From contig JAHEFR010000004.1 of NCBI GenBank assembly GCA_024640085.1, positions 40,855 to 104,854 of the forward strand: a stretch of DNA of 64,000 bases, written 5' to 3'. Below, one piece after another: positions 1 through 8,622 of this stretch. This stretch comes from Gammaproteobacteria bacterium (GTDB taxonomy: Bacteria; Pseudomonadota; Gammaproteobacteria; Steroidobacterales; XN24). The translations under genes and the position numbers were made by a program. The first letter of the stretch is position 1, and the number at the start of each line of letters is the position of its first letter. The notes under the pieces are model-generated. The model saw only the letters and a list, made by a program, of their open reading frames with translations, did not search any database and was not told where the DNA came from.

Positions 1-477
1 CTGCGCCACCGCGTCGGCGGTGCGCGGCACGGCCTCCAGGGTCAATGCAACGCGCCGGGAGAAGCGCTCGGTATCCACACCCAGCCAGGCCAGGGGGCTG
101 AGGCACAGGGCGACGGCGGCGGCAAGTTCCGGGGCGGGCGTGGTCTGGCGGATGAGCTCCACGGTACAGACCAGCAACACCAGCACACCGGCGCGTCGCA
201 AGGCAAGTTCAACGTCGGACCAGCCGGGCAGTATGCCCCACCGGGCGGTCGGGTCGGGCTCCGGGGCAACAAAGAGATAGATGACGGCAAGGGACAAGAG
301 CAGCCACCGGATGCGGCGGAGTGCCCGAAACGCCTGCGCGAGTGAGGTCGATTCCCACGAGGCGGCCAGGATGCCAAGCACCGCGGCCAGACAAAGTTGG
401 GCCGACAGGCTGTAACGGAACAGGGCAGCCCCCAGGGCCAGCAGGGCTACCAGCCGAAAGACAGGAGGAAGTCGCAC
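1..477 (-). CDS. EcfT/CbiQ-like membrane protein, partial (runs off the left edge)
   Basis: An open frame begins at a GTG at 477, 46 bases after the fimV stop, and stays open to base 1 (159 codons, no stop), so the protein is cut by the window. A GGGAG lies about nine bases before the GTG. The translation is rich in hydrophobic segments (LVALLALGAALF, LAAVLGILAA, WLLLSLAVIYLFV, AGVLVLLVCTV) and ends in a basic/amphipathic stretch containing RRVALTLEAVPRTADAV. This layout resembles the transmembrane T component of energy-coupling-factor transporters (CbiQ/EcfT), whose coupling helices follow the membrane segments. I recall such a gene between fimV and truA in some gammaproteobacteria, but that is memory rather than something the window shows. 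No ECF ATPase or substrate-binding subunit is in view. The family call is tentative; an integral membrane protein is secure. Confidence 0.6.
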   Translation of the reverse strand, partial: MRLPPVFRLVALLALGAALFRYSLSAQLCLAAVLGILAASWESTSLAQAFRALRRIRWLLLSLAVIYLFVAPEPDPTARWGILPGWSDVELALRRAGVLVLLVCTVELIRQTTPAPELAAAVALCLSPLAWLGVDTERFSRRVALTLEAVPRTADAVAQ

Positions 478-523
478 CGACCCGATCTCCCTGCCAGACG
501 CCGTCGCTGGCGCCCGTGGGTCG

Positions 524-3409
524 TCAGCTCAAGCCATCCAGAAGCTGGCGGGCTTCTTTCTGCTGAGCGTCATCGCCCTCGTCAATGACTTCTTCAAGGA
601 TACTGCGCGCGCCGTCAGGGTCACCCATGTCCATATACGCCCTGGCGAGATCGAGTTTTGTCCCGACCTCGCTGAGCGTGACATCTGAAGGCTTAACCTC
701 CGGCATCTCCCGCGTCGGCTCCATGTCGTCGGCGCGTCCGATCGGAGCGATCTTGGTCTCGTCGTCGTCGCCGAAGATCTCCTCGATCAGCGTGTCGGCA
801 TCCGGGCCCTGGCCGGCAATCGGGATCTCAGCGGTCTTGTCCAGGTCGTCATCGTATGAAGCGGTCAGGTCATCCAGATCCAGATCGTCCTCGCTCAACG
901 CCTCGATCTCACCGGTATCCTCATCGGTCACCGCCGCGACATCGAGCGCAGGCAGTTCCTTGGTCTCGCCGGCGCTCTCCAGGTCCTCGATATCCAGGTC
1001 TTCAGCTCGGATCACCGCGGTCTCGTCGTCGGCCGCCTGGTCCACCCGATTCAGCACCTCGGTCAAGCCGGTCTCTTCTTCGGGCTCCCCTTCCATCACC
1101 TCGGTCAAGCCGGTCTCTTCTTCGGCCTCCGCGGCATCCGCTTCCATCACTTCCGTCTGGCCGGTCTCGTCCTCCGGCTCATCGGGCCGGTCCAGCACTT
1201 CGGTCTTGCTGGTCTCCTCGGCTTCCGCGGCGGAGGGTTGCTCGTCTTCCCGGTCACCTTCTCCCAGCGGCAGGTCCACGTCGAGGCCGAGCTCTTCTAT
1301 CTCAAGCTCCGCGGTGGCATCGGGCGAGGGCGTTGCCTCCCCCATCTTCACCATCGGGATTTCACCGGTGCTGCCGACGTCGAAGTCGATGCTGTCAGAT
1401 TCGCCGCCACGGCCAGATTCCGGACCAAGATCGAAATCGAGATCGGCCGCATCGCTGGCGCCGGATTCAGACGGGGCACCGCCTTCCCCTTCAGCCGGGC
1501 CGCCCGTGAACAGCTCTGCATCGGGGCAGATCTGCCGTCCCATGATCGCAACTCGCTCCCAGTCACTGGATGCCGCCCCGCCGATCCTCGACTGCAGCTC
1601 GGTGGCCTCCTGGAGGAATTCGTCCTGCTTGCCCCAAACGAACAGGATGTCCAGGAGCTTCATCCTCAGGTCCATCCTGTCGGGCTCACGTTCCACGGCC
1701 TTCTGGATCAGGTCTGCGGCCTGGTCGTACAGACCGTAGGCCATATGAAAATCGGCTTCGGCCAACGGGTCCGACTGCTCGAGATTAATGCCGGTGGCGC
1801 CAGCGATGGTGTCTTCGAAGGGGTAGGCGTACTCGCCCGTCGTGTCCGGCGTATCGTCATCGGCGGGTTTGACCGCGGGTTTCCGGGCGGGCTCCGGCTC
1901 CGGCCGCGGAGCGGGTTCGGGCTCGACCGGCGCTTCCTCTTCGGAATCCTCGAATGGCTCGAATTCATCAGGCTCGGCCTGGACGTCCTCGATGGCCGTC
2001 GCAGTGGCCGAACTTCCGGCGGCCACGGCCGACGGTGCGGCGCCACGCCCGGCGGTGGACGCCCAGCTCTCGTACCCTTCATCCGGCTGGCTTTCCTGCC
2101 GGCGCCTCCAGACGACGGCGCCAGCGGCCAGCGCGACGATGACGATCAGTAGCCACGTCCACATGGAGCTGAAGATGCCGCCCTCGTCCTCCGGCTCGGC
2201 CAGCTTGGCCGGCGGCGGCGCGGGCGGTTCTGCCTTCACGGGTGCGGCCGGGGTGGTAGCGGGTTCGGTGGCCGTTTCTACGGCCTGCCCCGCGCCGGTT
2301 TCGCCGGCGGGAACCTCCGCGCGACCCTCTTCCAGCCCAGCGAGGCGATCCTGCAACGCGGCGATCTCGCCGTCCTTGAGGGAAATCTCCTGCCGCGTCT
2401 CCTCAAGCTCCCGGCGCAGTGACTGGACGGCGGCCAGCAATTCCTCATTCAGAGCTTCCTGCTCCGCCCTGTATTCGGCGGCGTTGTCGGCTGATGCCGA
2501 TGCGCCCTGGCCGGCCACGGCCTCGGGTTCTCGGGAGGGGGGCACGAGTTTCAGCCTGCTCGGCTCCGGCTCCTCGACCGGGGCCGCCGCGGCCTGACCG
2601 GGTTCCGGGACGGCCCTGGTTTCTGCCGCCCGCCTCCAGTCCGTGTTATGCCGCCTGACCTCGGCCGCGGCCTCGGCGCGACTCAGCCGGCTCATGCCGG
2701 AAAAATCCGGCACCTGCAGGCGCGCACCCGCGCGCAGTCGATTGATGTTCCCGTCGAACGCATCGGGGTTGGCTTGGAACAGGGAAATCATCACCTGGTT
2801 CATGCTCAGTCCCGGATCGGGCCGGACCTGTTCGGCAATACCCCAGAGCGTTTCGTTACGGCGCACTGGGCCGTAGGTGGTGGGAGCCGCCACCGCCGCC
2901 GGACGAGTTTCCTGTCGAGCAGGCTCCTGTCGGGGCCTGGCGATCGCACCGGCAGAAGGCGCCGGCTGGATCGGCGCTGCGGACGGTGCCTCTACCTGCT
3001 CCGGCTCCGGCAGAAACAGGGGGGGGTCCAGCAGGACCGTATATTCACGAAGCAGGCGCCCACCGCTGGAACGGGCTTCGATGAGGAATGTCAGGAAGGG
3101 CTCGACCACGGGGTCGGGCGACGTGATGCGAACGACGGCCTGACCACCCGGCCCGCTCTCTACAGTGAAGCGAAGTTTGTCGAGCATATCCGCCCGGTCG
3201 ATACCGAATCGCTCGAACACATCCCTTGACGCCACCTCGACTCTCAGCGAGTTCAGTTCGTCTGGCCCGGAAACACTGACAGCTATCTGGGCATCCAGGC
3301 GCTCGTTCAGGTACGAGTTGAGGGTGATGTCTCCCAGGCCCAGCGAACTGGCGCTGGCCGGGATCAGGATCAAGGCGATGATGCCTAACCATCGAGAACT
3401 AGAAGTCAT
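524..3409 (-). CDS. fimV: FimV-like inner-membrane hub protein (LysM, acidic repeats, TPR)
   Basis: 961 residues. Order of parts: signal peptide (about 1-22), conserved FimV N-terminal domain (23-130, with LGLGDITLNSYLNERLDAQI), LysM peptidoglycan-binding domain (about 178-235), coiled coil (about 312-362), one transmembrane helix (about 416-434), a long acidic cytoplasmic region with a TPR-like segment (550-605), and the FimV C-terminal TPR cap (about 915-961). FimV proteins sit at the cell pole and organise type IV pilus assembly and cAMP/c-di-GMP signalling. Start ATG has a GGGAG ribosome site five bases upstream. It lies directly after asd, the usual gammaproteobacterial position. The region 680-900 carries about eleven short acidic motifs centred on threonine (such as ETGLTEVM), including a 29-base DNA direct repeat; see findings. 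Family identity is secure; the role is inferred from the family. Confidence 0.93.
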   Translation of the reverse strand: MTSSSRWLGIIALILIPASASSLGLGDITLNSYLNERLDAQIAVSVSGPDELNSLRVEVASRDVFERFGIDRADMLDKLRFTVESGPGGQAVVRITSPDPVVEPFLTFLIEARSSGGRLLREYTVLLDPPLFLPEPEQVEAPSAAPIQPAPSAGAIARPRQEPARQETRPAAVAAPTTYGPVRRNETLWGIAEQVRPDPGLSMNQVMISLFQANPDAFDGNINRLRAGARLQVPDFSGMSRLSRAEAAAEVRRHNTDWRRAAETRAVPEPGQAAAAPVEEPEPSRLKLVPPSREPEAVAGQGASASADNAAEYRAEQEALNEELLAAVQSLRRELEETRQEISLKDGEIAALQDRLAGLEEGRAEVPAGETGAGQAVETATEPATTPAAPVKAEPPAPPPAKLAEPEDEGGIFSSMWTWLLIVIVALAAGAVVWRRRQESQPDEGYESWASTAGRGAAPSAVAAGSSATATAIEDVQAEPDEFEPFEDSEEEAPVEPEPAPRPEPEPARKPAVKPADDDTPDTTGEYAYPFEDTIAGATGINLEQSDPLAEADFHMAYGLYDQAADLIQKAVEREPDRMDLRMKLLDILFVWGKQDEFLQEATELQSRIGGAASSDWERVAIMGRQICPDAELFTGGPAEGEGGAPSESGASDAADLDFDLGPESGRGGESDSIDFDVGSTGEIPMVKMGEATPSPDATAELEIEELGLDVDLPLGEGDREDEQPSAAEAEETSKTEVLDRPDEPEDETGQTEVMEADAAEAEEETGLTEVMEGEPEEETGLTEVLNRVDQAADDETAVIRAEDLDIEDLESAGETKELPALDVAAVTDEDTGEIEALSEDDLDLDDLTASYDDDLDKTAEIPIAGQGPDADTLIEEIFGDDDETKIAPIGRADDMEPTREMPEVKPSDVTLSEVGTKLDLARAYMDMGDPDGARSILEEVIDEGDDAQQKEARQLLDGLS
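1055..1125. repeat. 29-bp direct repeat inside fimV
   Basis: Bases 1055-1083 and 1097-1125 are identical over 29 bases, with a 42-base period. On the minus strand each copy encodes the motif EETGLTEV, so the repeat adds one 14-residue acidic unit to FimV. It may be a recent in-frame duplication, because neighbouring units share the motif at protein level only. Confidence 0.85.
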
Positions 3410-3429
3410 CTCTACTCCCTGGCCCCCGT

Positions 3430-3510
3430 GCCCTGTCAGGGCGTTAAAACCGGTCGTCGGACAAATGTGCGCCCGCCTGGCGATTCCCGGAGTCTATAAA
3501 GTGCTTTATA
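3430..3510 (-). promoter_or_regulatory. fimV leader with two palindromes
   Basis: The 121 bases between asd and fimV hold two inverted repeats: TATAAAG-TG-CTTTATA at 3495-3510, with 7-base perfect arms, and GCCCTG-T-CAGGGC at 3430-3442. The first is AT-rich in a GC-rich genome and could overlap a -10 element (TATAAA or TATAGA on the minus strand), but no good -35 box is placed to match. No T-run follows either repeat, so neither looks like an intrinsic terminator for asd. Function is unknown. Confidence 0.35.
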
Positions 3511-3530
3511 AAACTGGCCTAACTATAACT

Positions 3531-4559
3531 TTACAGATAGGTTTTTACCAACAACTCAGCGATTTGAATACTATTGAGGGCAGCGCCTTTACGTACGTTA
3601 TCGGCAACGACCCAGAGGTCAAGCCCGCGCGGGTGCGAAATATCCTCGCGGATTCTGCCCACGTACACAGCATCGTTGCCCGCGGCCTCCGTCACCGGCG
3701 TAGGGTAACCGCCGGCATCACGGTGGTCGAGGACCTGAACTCCAGGCGCGGCCTCGAGCAAGGCCCGGGCATCCCCCGCGCTGATTCGGTCGCGGGTCTC
3801 GATGTGGATAGCCTCGCTGTGGCCAAAGAACACGGGCACCCTGACGGCGGTCGCGTTGACCAGAATCGAGGGGTCGTCGAAGATCTTGCGCGTCTCCCGC
3901 AACATCTTCATCTCTTCTTTGGTATATCCGTTGTCCTCCCAGACGTCGATCTGAGCCAACAGATTGAAAGCGATCTGCCTGGAAGTGGTCATTTCGGCCT
4001 CTCTCAGGGGCCGCCCGTTCAACAGCAGGGCTGTCTGACTGGCCAGGTCCTCGACCAGCTGCCTTCCCGCCCCCGACACCGCCTGGTAGGTGGCCACGTT
4101 GATTCGCTCGATGCCCACAGCCCGGTAAATCGGGTTCAGCGCGACGACCATCTGGATGGTGGAACAATTCGGGTTGGCGATGACGTTCCGCATCGTGTAT
4201 CCCGCCAGGGCTTCCGGATTCACCTCGGGCACGACCAGCGGTACGTCGTCATCCATCCGGAAACACGAGGTATTGTCGATCACGACGCAGCCTGCGTCAC
4301 CGGCTTTCGGGGCATAAACCGCCGACACCGAAGCGCCCGCCGAGAACAGTCCGATGTCGGCCTCTGAAAAATCGAAACCAGCCACGTCGATGACGGGGAG
4401 GCTCTTCCCGCGGAATCGGACAGTCGCGCCGGCAGAACGCTCGCTGGCGAGCGGAAACAATTCCCGCACCGGGAAGTCCCTCTGCTCCAGGATGGATATC
4501 ATGGTCTCGCCGACCAGACCCGTCGCGCCCAGCACTGCTACCGAATAAGAATCACTCAT
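3531..4559 (-). CDS. asd: aspartate-semialdehyde dehydrogenase
   Basis: 342 residues. It reduces L-aspartyl-4-phosphate to L-aspartate-4-semialdehyde with NADPH, the branch point to lysine/diaminopimelate, methionine and threonine. Visible signatures are the NADP-binding GATGLVG at 11-17, the catalytic cysteine in NPNCSTIQ (Cys132), and the RVPVFFGHSEA block with the likely catalytic histidine at 247. Length and motifs fit the short, widespread bacterial Asd type rather than the longer enterobacterial form. The neighbours, MFS permease upstream and fimV downstream, match the usual gammaproteobacterial order. The gap to the MFS gene is 20 bases, suggesting co-transcription. Confidence 0.96.
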   Translation of the reverse strand: MSDSYSVAVLGATGLVGETMISILEQRDFPVRELFPLASERSAGATVRFRGKSLPVIDVAGFDFSEADIGLFSAGASVSAVYAPKAGDAGCVVIDNTSCFRMDDDVPLVVPEVNPEALAGYTMRNVIANPNCSTIQMVVALNPIYRAVGIERINVATYQAVSGAGRQLVEDLASQTALLLNGRPLREAEMTTSRQIAFNLLAQIDVWEDNGYTKEEMKMLRETRKIFDDPSILVNATAVRVPVFFGHSEAIHIETRDRISAGDARALLEAAPGVQVLDHRDAGGYPTPVTEAAGNDAVYVGRIREDISHPRGLDLWVVADNVRKGAALNSIQIAELLVKTYL

Positions 4560-4579
4560 GCCCTGTTATCCCACCGCCT

Positions 4580-5749
4580 CTACCGGACGTCGCCCGCAGG
4601 GGGCGCCGTGAAATGCACCAGCGAAGCCGCCACGGCCGCCAGCGCTGCCGCAGCCAGCCATGCTGGCGTCGGCCCCAGATAGCCCCAGAGGTACCCTGCC
4701 AACAGGCTGCCTGCGGCACCTCCCAGTCCGAATCCCAGACTGGTGTACAGAGCTTGCCCCCTATTCTGCAAACGCCCGCCGAAATACCGGTGCACGAGAT
4801 AAACGGCGACAGAGTGCGAGATCCCGAAGCCTGCGAGATGGAGCGTCTGGGCCAGGAGCAGGATCCACGCCGAATCCGGAAACCCGGCTGTCAACAACCA
4901 CCTTGCAGAGGTGGCGGCAAGCGCCGTCGTCAGCAGTCCGTGGGGCGACCAACGTTGCAGCAAGCGGGGAGTATAGGCAAAGACCACGATTTCGGCAGCT
5001 ACTCCCCAGGCCCACATCAGGCCGGCCGTTTCCGAGGAGAACCCATGATCCCGCAGGTAGATGGTAAAAAAGACGTAATAGACTCCGAAACTGGCCTGTA
5101 ACAGCACGCAGCCCGTCAGCAACCCAAGCACCTCCCTGCGCATCAGTGTCTTCACAAGCCCACCGGTGTCTGCGTGCGTACGGCGGGCCGGCGCCGGCGG
5201 AGTCAGCACGATCGCAAGAGCCGCGGCTGCGAGAAATGCCAGGGCGGCGGCCGGCACCAGGCTGACCCGGTCGCCCGCGAACAGCCACCCCCCAGACACC
5301 ACCGCAAAGATGAATCCCAGAGATCCCCACAGCCTCATCTTTCCGTATCGCTGCGGCTCCGAGCCCAGATGATCCAGCGTGTTGGCCTCGAACTGGGGCA
5401 GGATGCCGCCCCATGCGCAACCGAACAGCGCCAGCGAGAGGGCCGCTGCGGGAAAACTACCGGCCATCGCCACCCCGGCAAAGCAGATCGGCGCGACCAC
5501 CGCCGCTGAACGCATCAGCATTGTCCGGTGGCCGGTGATGTCGGCCAGCCACGCCCACAGGCCGGGAGTCACGATGCGCATGGCCATCAGCACCGCCATG
5601 AGCTGACCGATCGCCACCGGCTGGAAACCGATGCTGCTGAAGTACAGGCCCAGGAACGGGAGCAGGATGCCGATGGCCCCGAAGTAACAGGCATAGAACG
5701 CGGAGATTCGCGCGAACGGCAGCCGAGGAGTCACCCGGGGCCCGTTCAC
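4580..5749 (-). CDS. MFS transporter of the HcaT/PPP-type (MFS_1-like) family
   Basis: 389 residues with about twelve hydrophobic helices in two six-helix halves, joined by a basic loop around 190-205. The beginning (FYACYFGAIGILLPFLGLYF) and the PQFEANTLDHLG and YGKMRLWGSLGFI blocks match the branch annotated as 3-phenylpropionate transporter HcaT or nucleoside-H+ symporter-like. Substrate cannot be read from the sequence; HcaT-type names spread by homology and should not be trusted here. The start is a GTG at 5749 with a weak ribosome site. The gene sits between aroC and asd, a common arrangement that does not reveal function. The 158 bases upstream, toward aroC, show no gene or clear signal. 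Confidence 0.85.
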   Translation of the reverse strand: MNGPRVTPRLPFARISAFYACYFGAIGILLPFLGLYFSSIGFQPVAIGQLMAVLMAMRIVTPGLWAWLADITGHRTMLMRSAAVVAPICFAGVAMAGSFPAAALSLALFGCAWGGILPQFEANTLDHLGSEPQRYGKMRLWGSLGFIFAVVSGGWLFAGDRVSLVPAAALAFLAAAALAIVLTPPAPARRTHADTGGLVKTLMRREVLGLLTGCVLLQASFGVYYVFFTIYLRDHGFSSETAGLMWAWGVAAEIVVFAYTPRLLQRWSPHGLLTTALAATSARWLLTAGFPDSAWILLLAQTLHLAGFGISHSVAVYLVHRYFGGRLQNRGQALYTSLGFGLGGAAGSLLAGYLWGYLGPTPAWLAAAALAAVAASLVHFTAPPAGDVR

Positions 5750-5907
5750 TCTCGTCGGGATACGGAGTCCGGGCCAGGCCCGGTGCGAAATCGGCGGCCG
5801 CAGTACCCGACCCCATGCCTTGCCGGCGTAGTTCTCCTGAGGGTGCCGGCCCCCTTTGAATGATCCTTCGCCAAGTGAACTTCGTCCGGCCGCGCTGGGG
5901 TCTGCGG

Positions 5908-7005
5908 CTAGACCTCGCCCGGGATCACCGGCACGCCGGAGTCCACCCTGGCGTTCTGTGCCCGATGCCGCAGAAGATGGTCCATCAGCACCAGCGCCAG
6001 CATCGCCTCGGCGATGGGCGTGGCGCGAAGGCCCACGCAGGGATCGTGGCGGCCGGTGGTCACAACCTCAACCGGCTTGCCGGCCTCGTCGATCGAGCGG
6101 CAGGGCAAGCGCAGGCTGGAGGTCGGTTTCAGGGCAATGCTGACCCGTACGTCCTGGCCAGAAGAAATGCCGCCGAGGGTCCCGCCGGCGTGGTTGGTAA
6201 GGAAACCGGCCGGGGTTATCTCGTCCCTGTGATGGGTGCCCTTCTGGGCGACGGACCTGAAACCGTCGCCGATCTCCACACCCTTGACGGCGTTGATGCC
6301 CATCATGGCGTGGGCGATATCGGCGTCCAGCTTGTCGAAGACCGGCTCGCCAAGACCCGGGGGGACCCCGGTCGCCACCACGTCCACCCGGGCGCCTACC
6401 GAATCACCCTCCTTGCGCAGAGCGTCCATGAACGCTTCGAGCTCGGCCACCCTGGAGGGATCGGGACAGAAGAATGGATTGTCGTCCACAGTCTCGGGTG
6501 CGACGGGATCGAGGACCAGCGGGCCGAGTTGGGAGAGGTAGCCATAGATCGTCACCCCGACAGTCTCGGCGAGGTATTTGCGGGCGATGGCCCCTGCCGC
6601 AACCCGCATGACCGTCTCCCTCGCCGATGACCTTCCGCCGCCCCGGTAGTCCCGGATCCCGTACTTCTGCGCGTAGGTGTAATCGGCATGTCCCGGTCGG
6701 AAGCTGTGTGCGATCTTGCCGTAGTCCCGGGGCCTCTGATCCACGTTCTCCACCATCAGACCGATCGGCGTGCCGGTCGTGCGGCCCTCGAACACCCCGG
6801 ACAGTATCCGTACGGCGTCCGGCTCCCGCCGTTGGCTGGTGTGCCGGGACTTGCCTGAACGCCGGCGCTCCACATCGCGCTGGATGTCCTCTTCGGTCAG
6901 CGTCATCCCCGGGGGGCAGCCGTCGACGATACACCCGAGAGCCGGACCGTGGCTCTCACCGAAACTCGTGACCGTAAACAGCCTGCCGAAAGTGTTGCCT
7001 GACAT
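5908..7005 (-). CDS. aroC: chorismate synthase
   Basis: 365 residues. It converts 5-enolpyruvylshikimate-3-phosphate to chorismate using reduced FMN, the last step of the shikimate pathway. Family signatures are present: [10 protein letters not shown] near the N-terminus, the [14 protein letters not shown] segment, [10 protein letters not shown], and the C-terminal [15 protein letters not shown]. Length is normal for the family. The start is five bases after the prmB stop, so the two are almost certainly translated from one message. No unusual residue changes were noticed. Confidence 0.97.
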   Translation of the reverse strand: MSGNTFGRLFTVTSFGESHGPALGCIVDGCPPGMTLTEEDIQRDVERRRSGKSRHTSQRREPDAVRILSGVFEGRTTGTPIGLMVENVDQRPRDYGKIAHSFRPGHADYTYAQKYGIRDYRGGGRSSARETVMRVAAGAIARKYLAETVGVTIYGYLSQLGPLVLDPVAPETVDDNPFFCPDPSRVAELEAFMDALRKEGDSVGARVDVVATGVPPGLGEPVFDKLDADIAHAMMGINAVKGVEIGDGFRSVAQKGTHHRDEITPAGFLTNHAGGTLGGISSGQDVRVSIALKPTSSLRLPCRSIDEAGKPVEVVTTGRHDPCVGLRATPIAEAMLALVLMDHLLRHRAQNARVDSGVPVIPGEV

Positions 7006-7010
7006 CGTTC

Positions 7011-7943
7011 TTACTCCCGGGCGGGCTTGGCCGCCTCCAGCTCCTCGCGGGTCAGCAGGAAGACTCCTGCGCCGCCTCGGGCGAAATCCAGCCAGGTGAG
7101 GGGAAGATCCGCGAATGCCTCCGCGGCCACTGCCTCGCTGTTGCCTACCTCGACCACGAGAATGCCGCCCGGCTGAAGACGCCCGGCGGCGCCGGCGATG
7201 ATCCGTCTGACCACCGCAAGACCCTCTTCTCCGGCAACCAGGCCGAGCTCCGGTTCGTGGCGATACTCGTCGGGGAGGGTCTCGTATTCTTCCTTTGGGA
7301 CGTATGGGGGATTGCTGACGATGATGTCGTAGCGACCCGGATCGAGGCCGTCATAGACGTCAGCCTCGATCGCCCTCACCCTGTCATCCAGATCATGGCG
7401 ACGGATGTTGTCCCTGGCGACCGCAAGGGCGGCCTCCGAAATGTCGGTCACGTCCACCCGGGCATGGGGGATGTGGCATGCACTGGCGATGCCGATGCAG
7501 CCGCATCCCGTACAAAGGTCGAGGATGCGGTGCACCCGATCGGCATCGATCCAGGGAGCAAAGCGCGCCTCGATCAGTTCGCCGATGGGGGACCTGGGGA
7601 TCAGCACGCGCTCGTCCACCGAGAATGGAAGCCCGGCGAACCAGGCCTCGCCGGTCAGATAGGCCGTCGGCCTGCGTTCTTCGACCCGGCGGCGGATCAA
7701 CCCCGCGATGGCATCACGCTCGCCGGCAGTCAGGGCAGCCTGGAAGAACTCCACCGGCATAGGCAAAGGAAGACGCAGGCCGTGGGCGACAAGCTGGAGC
7801 GCCTCGTCCACCGGGTTGTCGGTCCCGTGGCCGAAATGGAGCCCGGCCCCGCCGAACCGGCTAGCCGCCCAGCGTACGAAATCCACCACCGTGCGCAGGC
7901 CTTCCGCCGACGCCTCAGGACGGTTGTCGGGACCATTCGCCAT
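7011..7943 (-). CDS. prmB: ribosomal protein L3 glutamine methyltransferase
   Basis: 310 residues. PrmB N5-methylates a glutamine of ribosomal protein L3 using S-adenosylmethionine. The SAM-binding motif [13 protein letters not shown] is at 141-153 and the substrate-amide NPPY motif at 211-214; the N-terminal helical domain (about 1-90) is also as in PrmB. PrmC (release-factor methylase) shares these motifs, but the aroC linkage and the [16 protein letters not shown] segment support PrmB. The gene heads a minus-strand run prmB-aroC-MFS-asd-fimV and is divergent from the sco gene, with 52 bases between starts. Confidence 0.93.
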   Translation of the reverse strand: MANGPDNRPEASAEGLRTVVDFVRWAASRFGGAGLHFGHGTDNPVDEALQLVAHGLRLPLPMPVEFFQAALTAGERDAIAGLIRRRVEERRPTAYLTGEAWFAGLPFSVDERVLIPRSPIGELIEARFAPWIDADRVHRILDLCTGCGCIGIASACHIPHARVDVTDISEAALAVARDNIRRHDLDDRVRAIEADVYDGLDPGRYDIIVSNPPYVPKEEYETLPDEYRHEPELGLVAGEEGLAVVRRIIAGAAGRLQPGGILVVEVGNSEAVAAEAFADLPLTWLDFARGGAGVFLLTREELEAAKPARE

Positions 7944-7958
7944 GGCGTCGGATCATAC

Positions 7959-7987
7959 CTGACCGACCTTCATGCGTGTGGGATAAT
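7959..7987 (+). promoter_or_regulatory. candidate sco promoter giving a near-leaderless transcript
   Basis: CTGACC (7959-7964), a 17-base spacer, and GATAAT (7982-7987) resemble a sigma70 promoter. The sco ATG is at 7996, only eight bases past the -10 box, so transcription would begin at or just before the start codon. No Shine-Dalgarno sequence precedes that ATG. Confidence 0.45.
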
Positions 7988-7995
7988 GACCCGCT

Positions 7996-8622
7996 ATGTC
8001 CCGGCTTCCCAGATTTGCGCTGCCGGCCCTCGTGGCGGTCCTGGCCGCCGTCCTCGGCGCGGTCGTGGCGCTGCAAGGGAACAGGCCGGAGCCGCTGCGA
8101 AAGGCCCTCGTGCTCGACTCCCCCCGGCCCCTGCCGGTTTTCAGTCTGACGGACCACGACGGCGCATCGTTCGACAGGGCCCGGCTGGAGGGCCATTGGA
8201 CGCTGATGTTCTTCGGCTTCACGCACTGCCCGGACGTGTGTCCGACGACGCTCTTCACCCTGGCCCGCGTGGCAGAGCAACTCGGGAACCTGCCCGATCA
8301 GGACAGACCGGAGGTGGTCATGGTGAGCGTGGACCCGAACCGGGACACGCCGGAGATCCTGGCGTCCTACGTAGCCTATTTCCATCCGGGGTTTGTCGGC
8401 GTCACGGGCGACATGCCCCGCATCCTCGGGCTGACCCAGGCGATGGGTGTCGCCTTCGCCTACACACCGGTCGAGGGATCGGAGGGCGGGTATGCAGTGG
8501 ATCACACCGCGTCCATCTTTTTGGTGGACCCGACCGGCAGGCTGGCGGCAATTTTCGGAAGCCCCCACGTAGCTGATGACATCGCACATGATTACCGTCT
8601 GATACTGGAGAGCAGGCAATGA
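7996..8622 (+). CDS. SCO1/SenC/PrrC family copper chaperone
   Basis: 208 residues with an N-terminal membrane anchor (about 8-27) and a periplasmic thioredoxin-fold domain. The copper-binding CxxxC is in HCPDVCP (Cys78, Cys82) and the distal histidine ligand in VDHTAS (His170). Sco proteins deliver copper to the CuA site of cytochrome c oxidase or reduce its cysteines. The downstream PCu(A)C lipoprotein overlaps by four bases (ATGA), so the two chaperones are translationally coupled, matching their known cooperation. No cox or cbb3 oxidase genes are in the window. The start rests on frame and promoter spacing; there is no ribosome site. Confidence 0.93.
   Translation: MSRLPRFALPALVAVLAAVLGAVVALQGNRPEPLRKALVLDSPRPLPVFSLTDHDGASFDRARLEGHWTLMFFGFTHCPDVCPTTLFTLARVAEQLGNLPDQDRPEVVMVSVDPNRDTPEILASYVAYFHPGFVGVTGDMPRILGLTQAMGVAFAYTPVEGSEGGYAVDHTASIFLVDPTGRLAAIFGSPHVADDIAHDYRLILESRQ

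Noticed and set aside
20..394. Three short frames at the left edge (one plus, two minus)
   Set aside because: They overlap the partial EcfT-like frame, which alone gives membrane-protein composition and stays open to the edge; the others are Arg/Pro/Ser-rich shadows.
585..1739. Serine-rich 384-codon plus-strand frame opposite the acidic part of fimV
   Set aside because: It is the complement of acidic codons (GAG/GAC read as serine codons), an artefact of the FimV repeat composition.
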